A stretch of DNA of 64,000 nt from Umezawaea endophytica (GTDB lineage: Bacteria > Actinomycetota > Actinomycetes > Mycobacteriales > Pseudonocardiaceae). Made by a program: the position numbers and the translations under genes. This document shows positions 35,118 to 43,400 of this stretch, piece after piece. Location: the NCBI RefSeq assembly GCF_025061645.1, contig NZ_JANYMP010000018.1:1-64000 (forward strand), given 5' to 3'. Each line of letters opens with the position of its first letter. The first letter of the stretch is position 1. The notes beneath the pieces are model-generated. The model saw only the letters and a program-made list of their open reading frames with translations. It was not told where the DNA came from and made no database searches.

Positions 35118-35852
35118 GTGACGACCGCAGAGCTGACGAGAACGAGCGCCCCCTCCCGTGTGGTCGCCCTGGTGGGCCTCACCGCCGTCCTGTCGACCAT
35201 CGCCATGATCGGGTCCCTGGACCTGCGCAACGCACTGGAGCGGCCGACCGAGCTGCGCCGCACCATCAGCCAGTACGGGCTCGGCGCCAACGCGTGGGTC
35301 TTCGAGGTCGCCGTGTCGCTGCTGGCGGCCGGGTCGCTGGTCATCGCGGTGGTGCTGGTGCACCGCGGCATCGCCCGCTGGTACTCCACCGGAGCGGTCG
35401 CGCTGGCGCTGTGGTCGCTGGGCCTGGCCCTCGTCGTGGCGTTCCCCAAGCAGGACTGGTCGCAGCCGACGACGTCGTCCAGCGGCAGCATCCACCGCGC
35501 CGCCAGCCTGCTCGCGTTCGTCAGCCTGCCGATCGCGATCATCGCGCTGGCGCGTCCGTGGCTGCGGGACTCGACGTGGGGCGGCCACGCGCGGTGGACG
35601 CTCGGCCTCGGGGTCCTGTCGGTGGTGGCGTTCTCGCCGCTGCTGTACGCCGTCCTGGTGCACGCCTCCGGTGGCACGGCGTGGTGGCGGGTGTTCCCGA
35701 TCGGGTACGTCGAACGGCTGCTGGTGTTCACGGAGGTGATCGCCGTCCTGACGGCCGGACTGTGGGCCCTGGCCGCCGCGAACCGCCCTAAACTCGTGCC
35801 ATGGCAACGTGGGGAGACCTCGCGGCGTACGTCCGCGACCAGTACGACGTGA
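35118..35852 (+). CDS. DUF998 multi-pass membrane protein
   Basis: Protein of about 244 aa with six hydrophobic segments and the DUF998 pattern (PTELRRTISQYGLGANAWVFEVAVSLLAAGSL, FPKQDW, SGSIHRAASLLAFVSLPIA). Function unknown in the family. Start uncertain: GTG at 35118 gives a typical N-terminus; a GTG at 35091 would add 9 residues. Its end overlaps the next gene by 52 bases in another frame, so co-expression is likely. Confidence 0.75.
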   Translation: MTTAELTRTSAPSRVVALVGLTAVLSTIAMIGSLDLRNALERPTELRRTISQYGLGANAWVFEVAVSLLAAGSLVIAVVLVHRGIARWYSTGAVALALWSLGLALVVAFPKQDWSQPTTSSSGSIHRAASLLAFVSLPIAIIALARPWLRDSTWGGHARWTLGLGVLSVVAFSPLLYAVLVHASGGTAWWRVFPIGYVERLLVFTEVIAVLTAGLWALAAANRPKLVPWQRGETSRRTSATSTT

Positions 35853-36208
35853 TCTCCGAGGAGAACGACGAGATCCGGATCCTGTTCGACTTCGAGCACC
35901 TGGACGAGGAGGACGAGCGCACGCAGGTCGTCATCCTGGTGCGCGAGGTGCTGGACGAGAAGCACGAGTGGGTGCAGATCGCCTCCCCCGTCGGTCTGGC
36001 CGCGCGCTGCGACCTGAAGGCGCTGCTGGAGGAGGTCGGCAGGTCGTCCATCGCCTCCGGCGCGGCGATCATGGGGGAGCACGTGGTGCTGCGGCACTCG
36101 CTCCCGCTGGAAACGCTGGACATCCACGAGTTCGTCGAGCCGCTGTCGCTGCTGGCGGGCACCGCGGACCAGTTGGAGGAGATCTTCTTCGGCGGTGACA
36201 ACTACTGA
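35801..36208 (+). CDS. YbjN/CesT-like chaperone-fold protein
   Basis: Acidic protein of 135 aa (ISEENDEIRILFDFEHLDEEDERTQVVILVREVL ... WVQIASPVG ... LRHSLPLETLDIHEFVEPLSLLAGTADQLEEIFFGGDNY). The strand/helix pattern is that of the YbjN / type III secretion chaperone-like fold common in actinomycetes, where it is thought to bind peptides. The specific role is unknown. Begins inside the end of the DUF998 gene and is followed by a small hairpin. Confidence 0.72.
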   Translation: MATWGDLAAYVRDQYDVISEENDEIRILFDFEHLDEEDERTQVVILVREVLDEKHEWVQIASPVGLAARCDLKALLEEVGRSSIASGAAIMGEHVVLRHSLPLETLDIHEFVEPLSLLAGTADQLEEIFFGGDNY

Positions 36209-36218
36209 TACCCCCGTT

Positions 36219-36246
36219 CGGCCCCGTCTAGGCGTGGGCGGGGCCG
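36219..36246 (+). terminator. 8-bp GC hairpin after YbjN-like gene
   Basis: CGGCCCCG (36219-36226) and CGGGGCCG (36239-36246) pair perfectly across 12 bases, just before the DUF4230 gene. Modest terminator candidate. Confidence 0.5.
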
Positions 36247-36261
36247 GGTACCCGGTCCGGT

Positions 36262-36909
36262 ATGAGACTTCCCTGGCGGTCCGGTTCGCGGTGGGTGTTC
36301 CGCGGTGTCGTGGCGGTGTCCCTGGTCGTGGTGGCCGCCGCCGCGCTCCAACTCGTGGGTGTGCTGCCCAAGCTCAACCCGTTCGGCACCGACACGATCG
36401 ACCGCAGCCAGCCCGCGCTGCTGCGGTCGATCAAGGACCTGAGCCAGTACCACGCCGCGTCCGGCGACTACCAGGTCGTGATCGACCTGGAGAAGGACGT
36501 GCGGTTCGTGCCGGACGTCCTGGCGGGGCAGCGAACCCTGTTCGTCTCCGCGGGCACGGTCAACGCGTTCGTCGACTTCGGCGGTCTCGCGGAGAACTCG
36601 ATGACGGTGTCGCAGGAGCGCAAGACGGTGGACATCGCGCTGCCGAAGCCCCAGCTCGACAAGCCGAACATCAACCACGAGCGCAGCTACGTGTTCGCCC
36701 AGGAGCGCGGGCTGTTCGACCGGCTGACCAGCGTCGTGCAGGCCTCCGACCAGCAGCCGTTCTACGTCGCCGCGGAGCAGAAGATCTCCGACGCGGCCAA
36801 GGAGTCCGGCTTGCAGGCCAAGGCGGAGGAGAACACCCGCAAGATGCTCGACGGCATGTTCCGCGCGCTCGGCTACGAGGTCCACTTCGTGGACGTCCCC
36901 GCACCGTGA
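36262..36909 (+). CDS. DUF4230 membrane-anchored protein
   Basis: Protein of 215 aa: one N-terminal membrane helix (WVFRGVVAVSLVVVAAAALQLVG, about 11-33) and an exterior domain matching DUF4230 (SIKDLSQYHAASGDYQVVIDLEKDVRFVPDVLAGQRTLFVSAGTVNAFVDFG). Function of the family is unknown. ATG at 36262 directly precedes the membrane helix. Its stop codon overlaps the iron-box-like palindrome of the next gene. Confidence 0.82.
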   Translation: MRLPWRSGSRWVFRGVVAVSLVVVAAAALQLVGVLPKLNPFGTDTIDRSQPALLRSIKDLSQYHAASGDYQVVIDLEKDVRFVPDVLAGQRTLFVSAGTVNAFVDFGGLAENSMTVSQERKTVDIALPKPQLDKPNINHERSYVFAQERGLFDRLTSVVQASDQQPFYVAAEQKISDAAKESGLQAKAEENTRKMLDGMFRALGYEVHFVDVPAP

Positions 36910-36926
36910 GTTAGGCTTGCCTAACT
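36909..36926 (+). promoter_or_regulatory. Putative IdeR/DmdR iron box
   Basis: Perfect palindrome AGTTAGGCTTGCCTAACT (8-bp arms, 2-base centre). It matches 14 of 19 positions of the IdeR consensus TTAGGTTAGGCTAACCTAA when aligned at the right half. It ends 24 bases before the start of the condensation-like gene, a good place for iron-dependent repression. Confidence 0.65.
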
Positions 36927-36950
36927 TATTCTCCGTTCGGGGGTGACCCG

Positions 36951-37340
36951 GTGTTCGAGTCCATGACAGTGCAGGTCCGTGCGGGACTGGGAGAACGACG
37001 ACTGACGGCCGCCGTGCGCGACGTGTTCGACCGCCACGACGAGCTGCGCGAACGCGGCGCCACGTGCGGGGTGCGGCGGGTGTCCACCCTCGGGCTGGTC
37101 GGCCGGGCCCTGGTCGACCGCGCGCTGGCCGAGATCGCCGTCGAGTCCCGCGAGTCGGATTCCGCGCTGTTCCGGGTGTTGTGGCTGGACGCGGGCCCGG
37201 ACCGGTCCGGGCAGCTCGTGCTGTTCGTGCACCGCCGCGTGATGGCCGCTGTGCCGTGGCCGGTCCTGCTGTCCGAGCTGGTCTCGGCGTGGAACAAGGG
37301 GAGCGTCGACACGGATCTGGCCAGCGCGTTCGACCGCTAA
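36951..37340 (+). CDS. Orphan half condensation-like domain (NRPS-type)
   Basis: Protein of 129 aa resembling only the N-terminal half of a nonribosomal peptide condensation domain: AAVRDVFDRHDELRERG, then ALFRVLWLDAGPDRSGQLVLFVHRRVMAAVPWPVLLSELVSAW. In an active domain the segment LVLFVHRRVMAAVP would carry HHxxxDG; here it reads HRRVMAA, so catalysis is unlikely. It could be a remnant, or a small protein that pairs with another condensation domain. GTG at 36951 with GGGGGTGA upstream. Iron-box palindrome nearby suggests siderophore ancestry. Confidence 0.65.
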   Translation: MFESMTVQVRAGLGERRLTAAVRDVFDRHDELRERGATCGVRRVSTLGLVGRALVDRALAEIAVESRESDSALFRVLWLDAGPDRSGQLVLFVHRRVMAAVPWPVLLSELVSAWNKGSVDTDLASAFDR

Positions 37341-37398
37341 GTCCGAATTGGGCGTTGACGGAGCCCTGCGGGTGATGGTGAGATGCACAGCACACTGA

Positions 37399-37413
37399 TA
37401 GGAAAGTTTCTTA
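37399..37413. promoter_or_regulatory. Near-palindrome upstream of the GH5 gene
   Basis: TAGGAAAGTTTCTTA is symmetric about its central G except for one position, in an AT-rich island of 25 bases within GC-rich DNA, 53 bases before the start codon. Likely operator or promoter element of the cellulase gene; the regulator is not identified. Confidence 0.5.
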
Positions 37414-37465
37414 ACCAATCAGGCTGTCGCCACCTGATGACCCGTACCCGATTGGGAGGCTCCCT

Positions 37466-38935
37466 GTGGCTATCCGTCCCCGTTGGCTCGGCGTCGCGGC
37501 CATCGCCGCATCGCTGGCGATACCGACGGCCCCCGTGCTGGCAGCACCCGCCACCCCTGCCGTGGCGGACGGTGCAGGCGCGCTCGCCGTCACCGAGTAC
37601 CAGGCGGAAGGCTCGACCATCACCCTCGGACTCGTCGAGTCCAACCACGCCGGCTACACCGGCAGCGGTTTCGTCAACGTCGACAACGCCGTGGGCAGCG
37701 CCGTGGAGTTCACGGTCAACGCGCCCACGGCGGGCGCGGCGACCCTGAGCTTCAGGTACGCCAACGGAACCACGGCCAGCAGGCCGGTCGACGTCACCGT
37801 CAACGGCGCGCTCGCCGTGGACGAGCTGGCGTTCGGCGGGACCGGCGCGTGGACGACGTGGACGACCAAGACCGCCTCGGTGCAGCTCGCCGCGGGCGTG
37901 AACAAGATCAAGGCGACGTCGACGACCGCCAACGGCGGTCCGAACTTCGACCGCCTGGACGTCGACTCCGGTGGCACGTCGGAACCGCCTACCGGCACCC
38001 GGCCCGCGGAGATCAACGGCCAGTTGAAGGTGTGCGGCGTCCAGCTCTGCAACAAGTACGGCAAGCCGATCCAGTTGCGCGGCATGAGCACGCACGGCAT
38101 CCAGTGGTACGCCAGTTGCGTCAAGCCCGCGTCGCTGGACGCGCTCGCCACCGACTGGGGCGCGGACATCCTCCGCATCGCGATGTACGTGCAGGAGGGC
38201 GGCTACGAGTCCGACCCGCGCAAGTACACCGACCTCGTGCACGGCTACATCGAGGAAGCCACCAAGCGCGGCATGTACGCCCTGGTCGACTGGCACCAGC
38301 TCACCCCCGGTGACCCGAACGCCAACACCGCGCTGGCGAGGACGTTCTTCACCGAGGTCGCCTCCCGGCACAAGGACAAGACGAACATCATCTACGACAT
38401 CGCCAACGAGCCCAACGGCGTGAGCTGGGCCCGGATCAAGTCCTACGCGGAGACGATGATCCCGGTCATCCGCGCGCAGGACCCGGACGGCGTCGTGTTC
38501 GTCGGCACCCACGGCTGGGGCTCGTTCGGCATCTCGGACGGCCGCACCGAGGCGGACATCATCAACAACCCCATCAACGCCACCAACTTCATGTACACCT
38601 TCCACTTCTACGCGGCCTCGCACGGCGACGAGTACTTCAACTCGCTCGCCCGCGCGGCGGACCGCATCCCGATCTTCATCACCGAGTTCGGCACGCAGAC
38701 GGCCTCGGGCGACGGGACGAACAACTTCACCCAGTCCCAGAAGTACCTGGACTTCCTGGCCCAGAAGAAGATCGGCTGGACCAACTGGAACTTCTCGGAC
38801 GACTTCCGGTCGGGCGCGGTCTTCAAGACCGGCACCTGCGCGGGCAACGCCTTCACCGGCACCGGCCCGCTGAAGCCCGCGGGCGTGTGGATCCGCGACC
38901 GGATGCGCACGGCTGACAACTTCCCGACCAGCTAG
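37466..38935 (+). CDS. Secreted GH5 endoglucanase with N-terminal CBM
   Basis: Protein of 489 aa, GTG start after GGGAGG. Signal peptide about 1-27. Residues 42-172 are a CBM35/CBM6-like beta-sandwich (YQAEGSTITLGLVESNHAGYTGSGFVN ... TANGGPNFDRLDVDS). Residues 185-489 form glycoside hydrolase family 5: GMSTHGIQWY, acid/base Glu in IANEPNG near 314, nucleophile Glu in FITEFGTQ near 407, and NWNFSDD. This family cuts beta-1,4-glucan. Cell-exported, single gene with a strong terminator. Confidence 0.92.
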   Translation: MAIRPRWLGVAAIAASLAIPTAPVLAAPATPAVADGAGALAVTEYQAEGSTITLGLVESNHAGYTGSGFVNVDNAVGSAVEFTVNAPTAGAATLSFRYANGTTASRPVDVTVNGALAVDELAFGGTGAWTTWTTKTASVQLAAGVNKIKATSTTANGGPNFDRLDVDSGGTSEPPTGTRPAEINGQLKVCGVQLCNKYGKPIQLRGMSTHGIQWYASCVKPASLDALATDWGADILRIAMYVQEGGYESDPRKYTDLVHGYIEEATKRGMYALVDWHQLTPGDPNANTALARTFFTEVASRHKDKTNIIYDIANEPNGVSWARIKSYAETMIPVIRAQDPDGVVFVGTHGWGSFGISDGRTEADIINNPINATNFMYTFHFYAASHGDEYFNSLARAADRIPIFITEFGTQTASGDGTNNFTQSQKYLDFLAQKKIGWTNWNFSDDFRSGAVFKTGTCAGNAFTGTGPLKPAGVWIRDRMRTADNFPTS

Positions 38936-38946
38936 CCCTCCGTGCT

Positions 38947-38985
38947 CCGACGGCCCGCCCGGTTCCACACCGGACGGGCCGTCGG
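38947..38985. terminator. 17-bp hairpin between GH5 and anti-sigma genes
   Basis: Arms 38947-38963 and 38969-38985 pair over 17 positions with a single mismatch and a 5-base loop. It sits between convergent genes and probably terminates both. Confidence 0.85.
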
Positions 38986-38989
38986 CGGC

Positions 38990-39649
38990 TCAGAACGAGG
39001 ACGACAGCGCGACGACGCCGGACGGGTCGAGCACCTTGAACCCGGCGGCGTTCCCGCGCAGCACCGAGCTGTTCAGGTTGCACCGCATCTCCGCGGCCCC
39101 CGTCCCCACGAACTCCCCGGCGCCCACGTCGTGGCCCTGCCGGTCCACCACCACGACCCGGTACGGCGTTCCCTCGCCGAACCCCGCGGCGGTCAGCTTG
39201 ATCTCCACCCCCCACGTGTGGGGCACCAGCGCGGCCGAGGCGGACACCCCCGGAGCCGCCTGCCCGACCGCGACGGACTCCACCGGCACCGAGGGCCGAC
39301 CGGACTCCGACGCGAACCACCCGGCGAACGCCCCCACCGCGGCGATCAGCACGGCCGCCGCGGCCACCCCCACCCACCGGGGCGGCCGCCACCGACGCCG
39401 CTGCTCCACCATCAGCCGCGACACGACCAGGTCCCCGAGCCCCGGCGGCACCGCGGGCCGATCGGTCAACCGGTCCGCGTCCACCTCGCCCAGCCGGACC
39501 ACCACGGGCTCCAGCTCGACGAGTTCCGCGCGGCACAGCGCGCACCCGTCCAGGTGCGCGCGCACGGCGATCCGCTCGTCGTCCGCGAGCTGCTCCAGGA
39601 CGTACGCCCCGAGCTGCTCCCGCGTGGCCCGGTGCTCCTCGCGGCTCAC
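38990..39649 (-). CDS. Membrane anti-sigma factor, RskA-like
   Basis: Protein of 219 aa. N-terminal zinc-binding anti-sigma domain with HLDGCALC (H32, C36, C39), a membrane helix near 92-113 (WVGVAAAAVLIAAVGAFAGWFA), and an extracytoplasmic RskA-type domain (VEIKLTAAGFGEGTPYRVVVVDRQGHDVGAGEFVG). It would hold the sigma factor at the membrane until a signal outside releases it. GTG overlaps the sigma-factor stop by 4 bases, giving stoichiometric synthesis. Confidence 0.9.
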   Translation of the reverse strand: MSREEHRATREQLGAYVLEQLADDERIAVRAHLDGCALCRAELVELEPVVVRLGEVDADRLTDRPAVPPGLGDLVVSRLMVEQRRRWRPPRWVGVAAAAVLIAAVGAFAGWFASESGRPSVPVESVAVGQAAPGVSASAALVPHTWGVEIKLTAAGFGEGTPYRVVVVDRQGHDVGAGEFVGTGAAEMRCNLNSSVLRGNAAGFKVLDPSGVVALSSSF

Positions 39650-40185
39650 AGCTCCACCCCCATCTCCTCCATCGCCAACCGCAGGGCCTTGAGCCCGAAG
39701 AACACCCGACTGCGCAGCGTCGCCTGCGGCACGCCCTGCTCGGCGGCCACCTCCTGGTACGACCGCCCCCGCAGGTACGTCTCGACCAGAGCGGCCCGGT
39801 GATCGGCGCTGATCCGCAACAGCGCCTCCTCCACGAGCCACCGGTCCAGGGCCGCGTCCGCGAACCCCACGTCCACCGGGTCGGGGTCGACGGGCAGCCG
39901 ACTGGCCCGCCGGTCGCGCCGGGTCTCGTCGATCACCACGTTGCGCGCGATGGCGAACAGCCACACGCGCAGGCTGGCGAGTTCGGGGTCGAACCGGTCC
40001 GCCGCGCGCCACGCCCGCAGGAACACCTCCTGCACGACCTCCTGCGCGGCGCCCTCGTCGCCCAGTTGCCGCAGTGCGAAACGGTACAGCTCGGGACCGT
40101 GCGCGGCGTACGCCGCGCGCACCCCGTCCTCCGCTCCGAGGTCGAGGGACGGTGCTGGTCCGCGCCGCCTGCCGGTGATCGCCAT
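39646..40185 (-). CDS. ECF sigma factor, SigK-like
   Basis: Protein of 179 aa. Region 2 (LYRFALRQLGDEGAAQEVVQEVFLRAWRAADRFDPELASLRVWLFAIARNVVIDETRR) and region 4 (LLRISADHRAALVETYLRGRSYQEVAAEQGVPQATLRSRVFFGLKALR) are both clear. Pairing with an RskA-like anti-sigma downstream resembles mycobacterial SigK-RskA. It would direct RNA polymerase to a small set of genes, possibly including the divergent DUF4394 gene. No sure promoter motif is readable. Confidence 0.9.
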   Translation of the reverse strand: MAITGRRRGPAPSLDLGAEDGVRAAYAAHGPELYRFALRQLGDEGAAQEVVQEVFLRAWRAADRFDPELASLRVWLFAIARNVVIDETRRDRRASRLPVDPDPVDVGFADAALDRWLVEEALLRISADHRAALVETYLRGRSYQEVAAEQGVPQATLRSRVFFGLKALRLAMEEMGVEL

Positions 40186-40314
40186 GCTGTACGTACGTCC
40201 GCGGGCTCCGCCGCGTTTGAGGTTTCACCGAATCCGATGAATTTCTCACTCCGGTCAACAACACCGGCGTGTCGGTCGTAGACACCGTCGACAACCGACA
40301 AGCAGGAGGACGTC

Positions 40315-41181
40315 ATGCGCAAGGCACGTTTCGCCGCACTGGCCGGGGCCGCGGCCCTGCTCGCGGCACTCACGGCGCCGGGGACCGCGAGCGCGACCGG
40401 CGGGTCCGCCGACTTCTACGTGCTCACCGAGGACGGCGTGCTCGCCAAGGGCAGCCGGGCGCTCCCGCTGCTCGGCGACCGCGTCCGGATCTCCGGCCTG
40501 GCGAAGGGCGACCGGCTGGTCGGCATCGACGTCCGCCCGGCGACCGGCGCGCTCTACGCCGTCGGCAAGTCGGGCCAGCTCTACACCGTGGCCCCGAGGA
40601 CCGGCGCCGCGACGAAGGTCGGCGCGCCGATCGCGCTGGACGGGTCGGCGGTCGGTTTCGACTTCAACCCGACCGTGGACCGGATCCGCCTGGTCACGTC
40701 CTCCGGGCAGAACCTGCGGCTGGTGCCCGAAACCGGCGCGCTCGCGGCCACCGACGGCGTGCTCGCCTACGCGGCCACCGACCGGTCCGCGGGCCAGGCG
40801 CCGAAGGTCGCGGCCGCCGGCTACACCAACAGCGTGGCGGGCTCGACCAGCACGGCCCTGTACGGCATCGACGCGAACCGGGACGCGCTCGTCACCCAGG
40901 GCACGACACCGGGCGTCACACCCGTGGTGTCGCCGAACACCGGCCAGCTCTTCACCGTCGGCAAGCTCGGCCTGGACGTCACGGCCACGAACGGCTTCGA
41001 CATCTCCGGCGCGGCCAGGTCCGCGACCTTCAACCCCGGCGACTACCAGGCCGTCGCCGCCGTGCAGGAGGAGCACCTGCGCGTCGGCTCGCTGATCGTC
41101 CGGATCGACCTGGCCACCGGTCGGGGCCAGGTCGTCGGCCTCACCTCGTCCACCGTGGTGGGCTTGGCCTTCGCGAGGTAG
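40315..41181 (+). CDS. Secreted DUF4394 beta-propeller-like protein
   Basis: Protein of 288 aa with signal peptide (about 1-27, TASA-type end). The rest is DUF4394: repeated strands such as LVGIDVRPATGALYAVGKSGQLYTVAPRTG, VGFDFNPTVDRIRLVTSSGQNLRLVPETG and LGLDVTATNGFDIS. A strong AGGAGG lies 7 bases before the ATG. Function is unknown; likely an extracellular protein. Divergent from the ECF sigma gene. Confidence 0.87.
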   Translation: MRKARFAALAGAAALLAALTAPGTASATGGSADFYVLTEDGVLAKGSRALPLLGDRVRISGLAKGDRLVGIDVRPATGALYAVGKSGQLYTVAPRTGAATKVGAPIALDGSAVGFDFNPTVDRIRLVTSSGQNLRLVPETGALAATDGVLAYAATDRSAGQAPKVAAAGYTNSVAGSTSTALYGIDANRDALVTQGTTPGVTPVVSPNTGQLFTVGKLGLDVTATNGFDISGAARSATFNPGDYQAVAAVQEEHLRVGSLIVRIDLATGRGQVVGLTSSTVVGLAFAR

Positions 41182-41215
41182 TCGTCCGCCTGGCGGTCGC
41201 CCACCCCAGTGGCCG

Positions 41216-42694
41216 TCAGGTGATCGGCCAGGAGTGCACGGGTTCGTTGGTGTGCATCAGGTCCCGGTAGGTGCGCAGCATCAGCCGCAGCGCCTCCACG
41301 CGGTCCAGGCTCGAGTTGTCGTAGTGGCGGTGGAACGCGCGCGACTGCCAGGTGGCCCCGTTGACGCCGGTGAGGCACCGCTGCTCGACGACGCCCAGCA
41401 GCCGGTCGCGCTCCGCCGGGTCGACGCCCCAGCGGTCCAGGCCGTCGTACGCCATCGGCAACAGCCGCCGCAGCACCAGTTCCACCACCGGGACCGTGCC
41501 AAGTCCCGGCCAGTACACCTGCGCGTCGATGCCGTTCTTGGCGCCCGCCAGGAAGTTCTCCTCGGCCGCGCTGAACGACATCTGCGACCACAGTGGACGT
41601 TCGCTCTCCGCCAGCACCCGCACCAGGCCGTAGTAGAACGCGGCGTTGGCCAGGGTGTCCACGACGGTCGGGCCCGCCGGGAGGGTGCGGTTCTCGACCC
41701 GCAGGTGGGGCTTGTCCTTCACGACGTCGTACACCGGGCGGTTCCAGCGGTACACGGTCCCGTTGTGCAGCCGCAGTTCCGACAGCGCCGGGGTGTCGCC
41801 GCGGTCGATCACCTGCAACGGGTCTTCCGGGTCCACGATCGGCAGCAGGGCGGGGAAGTAGCGGACGTTCTCCTCGAACAGGTCGAAGATCGACGTGATC
41901 CAGCGTTCGCCGAACCAGACCCTCGGTCTGACGCCCTGTTCCTTCAGCTCGTCGCCCCTGGTGTCGGTCGACTGCTGGAACAGCGCGATCCGCGTCTCCC
42001 GCCACAGCTCCTTGCCCAGCAGGAACGGCGAGTTGGCGCCGACCGCCACCTGCACGCCCGCGATGGTCTGCGCGGCGTTCCAGTAGTCCGCGAACTGGTC
42101 GGGGCTGACCTGGAGGTGCAGTTGGGTGCTGGTGCAGGCGGCTTCGGGGACGATGGAGTCCGCCGTCATGTTGAGGCGTTCGATGCCGTCGATGCTGATG
42201 TGGAGGTCTTCGCCGCGCGCTGCCAGCACCTGCTCGTTCAGCAGCGCGTAGCGCGGGTTGACAGACAGGGCGTCGATGGCCATGTGCTCGGCGCGCAACG
42301 TCGGCAGGATGCCGATCATCGTCATGTGCGCGCCGACCTCGCGCGCCTTGTGCTCGGCCTCGTTCAGGCTCGACCGGACGGTGTCCTCGAACGCGGTGAT
42401 CCCGCCGCCCGCCAACTGGCGCGGGGCGACGTTGATCTCCAGGTTCCACTGGCCCAGTTCGGTGACGAAGTCCGGGTCGGCGATGGCTTCCAGCGCCTCG
42501 GCGTTGCGCATGGCGGGGTCGCCCTGCTCGTCCACCAGGTTCAGCTCGATCTCCAGGCCGGTCATGGGCTTCTCGAACTCGAACCTGGACTCGCGGAGCA
42601 TCCTGGCGAACACGTCCAGGCAGCGCCTGACCTTCGTGCGGTACCTGGTGCGGTCCTCGCGGGTGAACTCGTGGCGGGCTACGTCGTCACCCAT
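41216..42694 (-). CDS. Glutamate-cysteine ligase family 2 (GCS2) type ligase
   Basis: Protein of 492 aa. Conserved features of the GCS2 family: GLEIELNLVDEQGDP near the start, FVTELGQWNLEINVAPR, ACTSTQLHLQV, and GANSPFLLGK. The enzyme would form a gamma-glutamyl or similar amide with ATP. In mycothiol-making actinomycetes these ligases have uncertain substrates, so no symbol is assigned. It is 49 bases downstream of pptT and probably in its operon. Confidence 0.85.
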   Translation of the reverse strand: MGDDVARHEFTREDRTRYRTKVRRCLDVFARMLRESRFEFEKPMTGLEIELNLVDEQGDPAMRNAEALEAIADPDFVTELGQWNLEINVAPRQLAGGGITAFEDTVRSSLNEAEHKAREVGAHMTMIGILPTLRAEHMAIDALSVNPRYALLNEQVLAARGEDLHISIDGIERLNMTADSIVPEAACTSTQLHLQVSPDQFADYWNAAQTIAGVQVAVGANSPFLLGKELWRETRIALFQQSTDTRGDELKEQGVRPRVWFGERWITSIFDLFEENVRYFPALLPIVDPEDPLQVIDRGDTPALSELRLHNGTVYRWNRPVYDVVKDKPHLRVENRTLPAGPTVVDTLANAAFYYGLVRVLAESERPLWSQMSFSAAEENFLAGAKNGIDAQVYWPGLGTVPVVELVLRRLLPMAYDGLDRWGVDPAERDRLLGVVEQRCLTGVNGATWQSRAFHRHYDNSSLDRVEALRLMLRTYRDLMHTNEPVHSWPIT

Positions 42695-42743
42695 GGCGGC
42701 TCCTCAAGTTCGTGGCACCCGGACACTGTGCACCAGGAGACGG

Positions 42744-43400
42744 TCAGGCGGGTACCGCGATCGAGGTGATCACAAACCCGTCCCTGGCCAGCCAGCGCCC
42801 GGTGAACCCGGTCAGGGGCTCACCGTCCACGATCGGGGCATCGATCAGGATCCGCGCGCTGAACGTGCCCGCGTCCGGGTCGATGGTGACGTCCGCGTCC
42901 TCGAAGCCCAGCCACAGCCGCGTCAGCGGGAACCACGCCTTGTAGACGGACTCCTTGGCGCTGAACAGCAACCGGTCCCAGCTGACCTTGTCGCTCGTCG
43001 CGCGCAGACCGTCCATCCTGGCCAGTTCGGTCGGGACGGCGATGGCCTCCAGCACGCCGTTCGGCGTCGGGGCGTTGGGCTCGGCGTCGATGCCGATGGA
43101 GCGGAAGTCGGACGTGCGCGCGACGGCCGCGGCGCGGTAGCCGGTGCAGTGGGTGATGCTGCCGACCACACCGTCCGGCCAGACCGGTTCGCGCTTCGGT
43201 CCGGGGAGCACGGGCACGGCGGGGAAGCCGAGTTGGGCCAGGGCGGTGCGGGCGCAGTGGCGGCCGGTGGTGAACTCCTTGCGGCGCTTCTCCACCGACT
43301 TCTCCAGCAGGGCCAGCTCCTCGGGGAACAGCTCGACGCCCTCAGGATCGTCGAAGCGGTTCACGGCCGCGATGGGGCTCGGCAGCAGGTCGGTGATCAC
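42744..43400 (-). CDS. pptT: 4'-phosphopantetheinyl transferase
   Basis: Protein of 218 aa of the Sfp/EntD class. Motifs: GRHCARTALAQLG, GSITHCTGYRAAAVA, SIGIDAEPNAP (Mg-binding Asp/Glu) and FSAKESVYKAWFP. It transfers the phosphopantetheine arm of CoA to carrier proteins of polyketide, peptide and mycolate-type synthases. GTG at 43400 overlaps the pptH stop by 4 bases, the same gene order and coupling known for mycobacterial pptT-pptH. Confidence 0.9.
   Translation of the reverse strand: MITDLLPSPIAAVNRFDDPEGVELFPEELALLEKSVEKRRKEFTTGRHCARTALAQLGFPAVPVLPGPKREPVWPDGVVGSITHCTGYRAAAVARTSDFRSIGIDAEPNAPTPNGVLEAIAVPTELARMDGLRATSDKVSWDRLLFSAKESVYKAWFPLTRLWLGFEDADVTIDPDAGTFSARILIDAPIVDGEPLTGFTGRWLARDGFVITSIAVPA

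Noticed and set aside
36951-37340. Full condensation domain continuing in another frame downstream
   Set aside because: The bases after 37340 lead into the promoter and start of the GH5 gene with no coding continuation.
40186-40314. SigK-type promoter (CCGAAT at 40228-40233) pointing to the DUF4394 gene
   Set aside because: The -10-like sequence is present but no CCATCC-like -35 was found at the expected distance; too weak to list.
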